Of a DNA stretch of 16,799 nt, positions 13,853-16,799 are shown piece after piece. Under the pieces are notes generated by a model. It made no database searches, had not been told where the DNA came from, and saw only the letters and a list, made by a program, of their open reading frames with translations. Every line of letters begins with the position of its first letter. Within the stretch, counting starts at the first letter, position 1. This DNA comes from Lentzea albidocapillata (GTDB lineage Bacteria > Actinomycetota > Actinomycetes > Mycobacteriales > Pseudonocardiaceae): positions 1 through 16,799 of the forward strand of contig NZ_JOEA01000042.1 of the NCBI RefSeq assembly GCF_000719115.1, in the 5' to 3' direction. A program made the position numbers and the translations under genes.

Positions 13853-15076
13853 ATGACTTCCGCCCGAAGGCCGACACTGCGCACGGTTCTGCGCAACCGC
13901 GGCTACCGACGGCTGTTCACCGCCCAGACCATCTCGCGCTGGGGTGACACGGTGAACACCGTCGCGTTGGTCGTCCTGGTCTTCCAGCTCACCGGGTCCG
14001 GGCTCGGAGTCAGCGGCGTGGTGATCGCCGAGATCGTGCCCGTGCTGCTGCTCGCCCCCATCGCCGGTGCGATCGTCGACCGGTTGCCGCGCATCAGGGT
14101 GATGGTGGCCGCTGACGTCGTGCGCATGGTGCTCGCCGCCGCACTACCGGTGTTCGACCAGCACGTGATCGCGGTGTTCCTCATCGCTTTCGGGTTGTCG
14201 GCCGGGTCGGTCTTCTTCAACCCCGCCTCCGCTTCAGTACTACCCAGCATCGTCGCAAAAGACGAACTCGTCGCCGCCAACAGCGGACTGTGGTCGGCCG
14301 CCGTGGTCTCGCAGATCGCGCTCGCTCCCGCCGCGGGCGTGCTCGTCGCCGTATGGGGACCCAGCCCGGCGTTCTTGATCAACGCCGCCACCTTCGCCCT
14401 CTCGGCGCTCGCCCTGACCAGGCTGCGACTGCCCAAGACTCCCGCTCCGGTTTCCACGGCCTCCTGGACCACCCGAGTGCTGGAAGGTCCGCGCCTGCTC
14501 CTCCACGATCGGCTGCTGCGCGTGCTGGCCTCTGTCCAACTGCTGGCCGCCCTGTCCGCCGGCGCCACCAGCGCCCTGCTCGTCGTCCTCGCCGAACGCC
14601 ATCTGGGAACCGGACCTGGCGGGTTCGGCCTGCTCATGGGGGCCATCGGCGTCGGAGCCGCACTCGGGCCCCTGCTGCTGGCCAGGCTGACCGCCAACCC
14701 CCGCCAACCAGCGCTGATCTTCGGTCCTTATCTGCTGCGCGGGGCCGTCGACGTCGTTCTCGCCACCAGCCGCAGCCTGCCGGTGGCGATGACCGCTCTC
14801 GCCTTCTACGGCGTGGGCACCTCCACCGGCATGGTCACGTACAACTCGCTGTTGCAGGCCGAGGTCGCCGAACACCAGCGCGGGCGTGTGTTCGCCGGGT
14901 TCGACATGATCTGGCAGACCGGCAGGCTGGCCTCCATCGCCCTCGGTGGCCTGGCCGCTGACAGTCTTGGCATCCGCGCCGTTTACCTCCTGGGCGGAGG
15001 CCTCCTGCTGCTCGCCGGAACCATCGGCCTACTCGGACTACCTCGACATGGCGCGTCAGACCATCACTCCACATAG
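13853..15076 (+). CDS. MFS exporter (MFS_3/EntS-like)
   Basis: A 407-residue major facilitator transporter with about twelve hydrophobic segments. The opening RNRGYRRLFTAQTISRWGDTVNTVALVVLV (residues 15-44) and the loop IVDRLPRIRVMVAADVVRM (about 78-96, motif-A equivalent) are typical of the MFS_3/EntS-like group. In actinomycetes this group is often annotated as multidrug or siderophore exporters. The substrate cannot be deduced. The start at ATG 13853 has only a weak, distant GGCAGG. The 34-base gap after the DUF3152 gene has no operator of the TACKA type, so it may be read through from operator E. Its last 13 bases overlap the end of the convergent multicopper oxidase gene. Confidence 0.88.
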   Translation: MTSARRPTLRTVLRNRGYRRLFTAQTISRWGDTVNTVALVVLVFQLTGSGLGVSGVVIAEIVPVLLLAPIAGAIVDRLPRIRVMVAADVVRMVLAAALPVFDQHVIAVFLIAFGLSAGSVFFNPASASVLPSIVAKDELVAANSGLWSAAVVSQIALAPAAGVLVAVWGPSPAFLINAATFALSALALTRLRLPKTPAPVSTASWTTRVLEGPRLLLHDRLLRVLASVQLLAALSAGATSALLVVLAERHLGTGPGGFGLLMGAIGVGAALGPLLLARLTANPRQPALIFGPYLLRGAVDVVLATSRSLPVAMTALAFYGVGTSTGMVTYNSLLQAEVAEHQRGRVFAGFDMIWQTGRLASIALGGLAADSLGIRAVYLLGGGLLLLAGTIGLLGLPRHGASDHHST

Positions 15077-16575
15077 GACAGCACGGCCATCATCCCCGCT
15101 TCGCCGTGGTACACGTTGTGGCAGTGAGTGAGCCATTGGCCGGGGTTGTCTGCATCGAAGTCCACGATCAGCTCCCGGCCGGGCAGCACGATCGCGGTGT
15201 CCCGGCGAGGACCGATCTTGCCGTTCGCCCGAACCTGGAACGTGTGGCCGTGCACGTGCATGGGGTGAAACATCTTCGACTTGTTCCGCATCCGCAGCCG
15301 CACGACCTGTCCGGAGCGGATCGGCAGCCCGTCGGCCGGGTCGTAGGCCTTGCCGTTGATCGTCCAGGAGTACTTGTCGCCGGGGCCTTCCAGGACGAGA
15401 TCGTGCGTGACGTCCGGCTCGCGCAGCGGCAGGGCGACGCTGTCCGTCGCACGGAGTGCGTTCATCTCCGGCACCACCAGCTTCGCCAGTTCCGTGGCGA
15501 GCGCTTCGCTGTCCGTTGACGCCGCCACTCCGGTTGACAGCAAGACCTGGGTGAACTGACCGCGGCCCTCGGCGAGGGCGAGCACGGGCACCGTCCGATC
15601 AGGCACGGTCACGACGCAGTCGAGCCGCTCCCCCATGCCCAGCAGCACTACGTCCAGCTCCACCGGCATCACAGGGAAACCGTCCGCGTGGGTCACGGTC
15701 ATCGGGACCCCCGGCACGCCGACCCGGAACGCGGTGTCGGCTCCCGCGTTGATCAGCCTCAACCGGATGCGCTGCCCCGGCTTGGTCGCGAACGTCTGCG
15801 GGGCCTTCCACACCTTGCCGTTGGCAAGCACGTGCGGATAGATGACATCGCCGGCGTCGCCGCCGAGCAGGTCGGACTTGGGCATGGCGGGCATGCCCGG
15901 CATCGCGCCGTGGTCCATGCCGGGCATGCCGTTGGCGCGCAGCTCGTCGAACACGGCGTCCGGTGTCCGGCCAAGCCCGTCGAGCCAGTCGTCGAGCACG
16001 ATGACGAGTTCGGTGTCGTAGTTCCCGCCGTCCTCCGGGTCCTCCACGATCAGCGGGGCGTAGAGGCCGCGGTCGAGCTGCACGCCCGAGTGCGGGTGAA
16101 ACCAGTAGGTTCCGGGATCCGGCGCGGTGAACTCGTAGGTGAACGACTGACCGGCGGGGATCTCGTCCTGGGTCAGGCCTGGCACGCCGTCCATGTCGTT
16201 GCGCAGCGCGAGGCCGTGCCAGTGGATGCTCGTCGGCTGGGGCAGCTCGTTGCGCAGTTCGACGTTCAGCAGGTCGCCGCGCCTGATCCTGATCTCCTTG
16301 CCGGGGAGCTCCCCGTACGACCAGGTGCTCGCCGTGATGCCACCCAGGTCGACCTCGGACTGGACCGCGGCCAGCTTCACCGACGTCTTGCGCGCACCCG
16401 CGATCTGACGGGCGCGCTCGGCGGCGGCCACCTTCGGCGAGTTGGGCCCGATGGGCGTTCCACCGCCAGACGATCCGCCGTTGCTCGCGCATCCCGCGAG
16501 GCCTGTCGCTGCCACCAGGCCGAAGCCGAGCCGGAAGAGGTCCCGGCGGCCGAGGGACGCGGGCTGAGCGGTCAT
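15064..16575 (-). CDS. Tat-exported multicopper oxidase lipoprotein, copper detoxification type
   Basis: A 503-residue laccase-like oxidase that oxidises substrates such as Cu(I) with oxygen at the outer face of the membrane. The N-terminus shows a Tat motif (RRDLFRLG, 10-17), a hydrophobic segment and a lipobox LAGC (Cys29). All four copper-ligand blocks are present: HWHG (118-121), HPHSG (160-164), HPMHVHGH (437-444) and HCHNVYHGEAGM (484-495), giving type 1, 2 and 3 sites with the axial Met. An inserted Met-rich loop (MPGMDHGAMPGMPAM, 217-231) matches the copper-binding inserts of CueO-type cuprous oxidases. The architecture parallels mycobacterial MmcO. GGAGG lies 5 bases before the ATG, and operator F is 19 bases upstream. 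A role in copper tolerance is well supported by family and context; the substrate is unproven. Confidence 0.94.
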   Translation of the reverse strand: MTAQPASLGRRDLFRLGFGLVAATGLAGCASNGGSSGGGTPIGPNSPKVAAAERARQIAGARKTSVKLAAVQSEVDLGGITASTWSYGELPGKEIRIRRGDLLNVELRNELPQPTSIHWHGLALRNDMDGVPGLTQDEIPAGQSFTYEFTAPDPGTYWFHPHSGVQLDRGLYAPLIVEDPEDGGNYDTELVIVLDDWLDGLGRTPDAVFDELRANGMPGMDHGAMPGMPAMPKSDLLGGDAGDVIYPHVLANGKVWKAPQTFATKPGQRIRLRLINAGADTAFRVGVPGVPMTVTHADGFPVMPVELDVVLLGMGERLDCVVTVPDRTVPVLALAEGRGQFTQVLLSTGVAASTDSEALATELAKLVVPEMNALRATDSVALPLREPDVTHDLVLEGPGDKYSWTINGKAYDPADGLPIRSGQVVRLRMRNKSKMFHPMHVHGHTFQVRANGKIGPRRDTAIVLPGRELIVDFDADNPGQWLTHCHNVYHGEAGMMAVLSYVE

Positions 16576-16594
16576 GAGGTCCTCCAGAGTTATC

Positions 16595-16611
16595 TACTAA
16601 GGTAGATAGTA
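16595..16611. promoter_or_regulatory. BlaI-type operator F, upstream of the multicopper oxidase
   Basis: TACTA-AGGTAGA-TAGTA is a perfect dyad. An overlapping second dyad, ATCTAC-N4-GTAGAT, spans 16592-16607. It ends 19 bases before the oxidase start and must cover the -10 or transcription start on the minus strand. Confidence 0.82.
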
Positions 16612-16671
16612 GCAATCTCGGAGGCGACCCGGATCGCGGACGCACCCCCGGCCGTGTCCCAGGTCACAGGT

Positions 16672-16690
16672 CATACCCCTACCCCGTATG
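16672..16690. promoter_or_regulatory. C-rich dyad, possible copper-sensor site
   Basis: CATAC (16672-16676) and GTATG (16686-16690) are an exact inverted repeat flanking CCCTACCCC. ATACCCC-type dyads resemble operators of CsoR/RicR copper sensors. It lies between the oxidase promoter and the rightward promoter, so it could serve either. Confidence 0.4.
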
Positions 16691-16701
16691 CCCACGAAAC
16701 C

Positions 16702-16731
16702 TTGCACACCCATACCCCCCTTAGGTATAAA
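16702..16731 (+). promoter_or_regulatory. Rightward sigma70-type promoter with copper-sensor-like dyad
   Basis: TTGCAC (16702-16707) and TATAAA (16726-16731) are separated by 18 bases, close to consensus. The spacer contains ATACC (16712-16716) and GGTAT (16724-16728), a 17-bp dyad running into the -10. CsoR-type repressors, and MerR-type activators such as CueR, bind dyads in this position. The target gene starts beyond the right edge; its AGGAG ribosome site is visible at 16794-16798. Confidence 0.6.
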
Positions 16732-16743
16732 GGTGGCAAGCGC

Positions 16744-16783
16744 CCGTCGTTCCCCCGGTCAGTTGCGACCGGCCGCGCGACGG
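16744..16783 (+). other. Nested hairpin in the 5' leader of the next gene
   Basis: CCGTCG (16744-16749) pairs with CGACGG (16778-16783), and within it CCGGTC (16755-16760) pairs with GACCGG (16767-16772). The structure lies between the predicted promoter and the ribosome site at 16794. It may only be GC-rich chance pairing. Confidence 0.3.
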
Positions 16784-16799
16784 ACCGATCGACAGGAGC

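Overview
The window is high-GC actinobacterial DNA. GTG/ATG starts, tightly overlapping operon genes, a Tat-type lipoprotein and a DUF3152 metalloprotease all fit a Pseudonocardiales-like actinomycete (inference; no rRNA or other marker is present). No RNA genes, CRISPR arrays, insertion sequences or att sites were seen. Coding density is very high and there is no gene-free stretch above 300 bases.

Layout: (1) 1-376 is the 3' part of a DUF305 (CopM-like) Met/His-rich protein, followed by a strong terminator hairpin. (2) 562-1862 is a two-gene unit, a BlaI/MecI/CopY-family repressor and an M56 (BlaR1-type) membrane metalloprotease with no penicillin-sensor domain. (3) 1872-4835, minus strand: a small anchored NTF2-like protein, a secreted protein with lytic transglycosylase and M15-like peptidase domains, a membrane protein with a CPVC motif, and a TVP38/DedA-type (VTT) membrane protein. 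(4) 4998-12824, plus strand: a compact eight-gene operon encoding all seven membrane subunits of complex I (NuoA, H, J, K, L, M, N). The whole electron-input arm (NuoE, F, G, I, C and canonical B and D) is missing. Between nuoA and nuoH lies one 347-residue gene. Its ends resemble degenerate NuoB and NuoD, without iron-sulfur cysteines, joined by a His/Met/Cys-rich metal-binding-type linker. (5) 12880-13818 is an anchored DUF3152 metzincin-like protease. (6) 13853-15076 is an MFS exporter that overlaps convergently with (7) 15064-16575, a Tat/lipoprotein multicopper oxidase. (8) The last 220 bases hold the multicopper oxidase promoter and a strong rightward promoter with a TACC/GGTA dyad typical of copper sensors. 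It drives a gene just beyond the window.

The most striking feature is one 17-bp dyad, TACKA-N7-TMGTA, present six times. Each copy lies in an intergenic promoter region: before the blaI-like gene itself, the transglycosylase, the CPVC protein, between the VTT gene and nuoA, before the DUF3152 protease and before the multicopper oxidase. All twelve half-sites read TACTA or TACGA. The simplest reading is a local regulon of the BlaI-like repressor and its M56 protease. It would tie together a complex-I-like proton-translocating membrane arm, copper oxidation and binding, and envelope remodelling. The signal is unknown; copper or envelope/redox stress are the best guesses. The putative new system is therefore a BlaI/M56-controlled, input-arm-less complex I with a metal-binding substitute for its quinone/FeS module, embedded in a copper/envelope stress island. 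Shortened second nuo clusters are, as far as I recall, annotated in other actinomycetes. The novelty lies in the B/D-like fusion, the altered catalytic residues and the shared operator.
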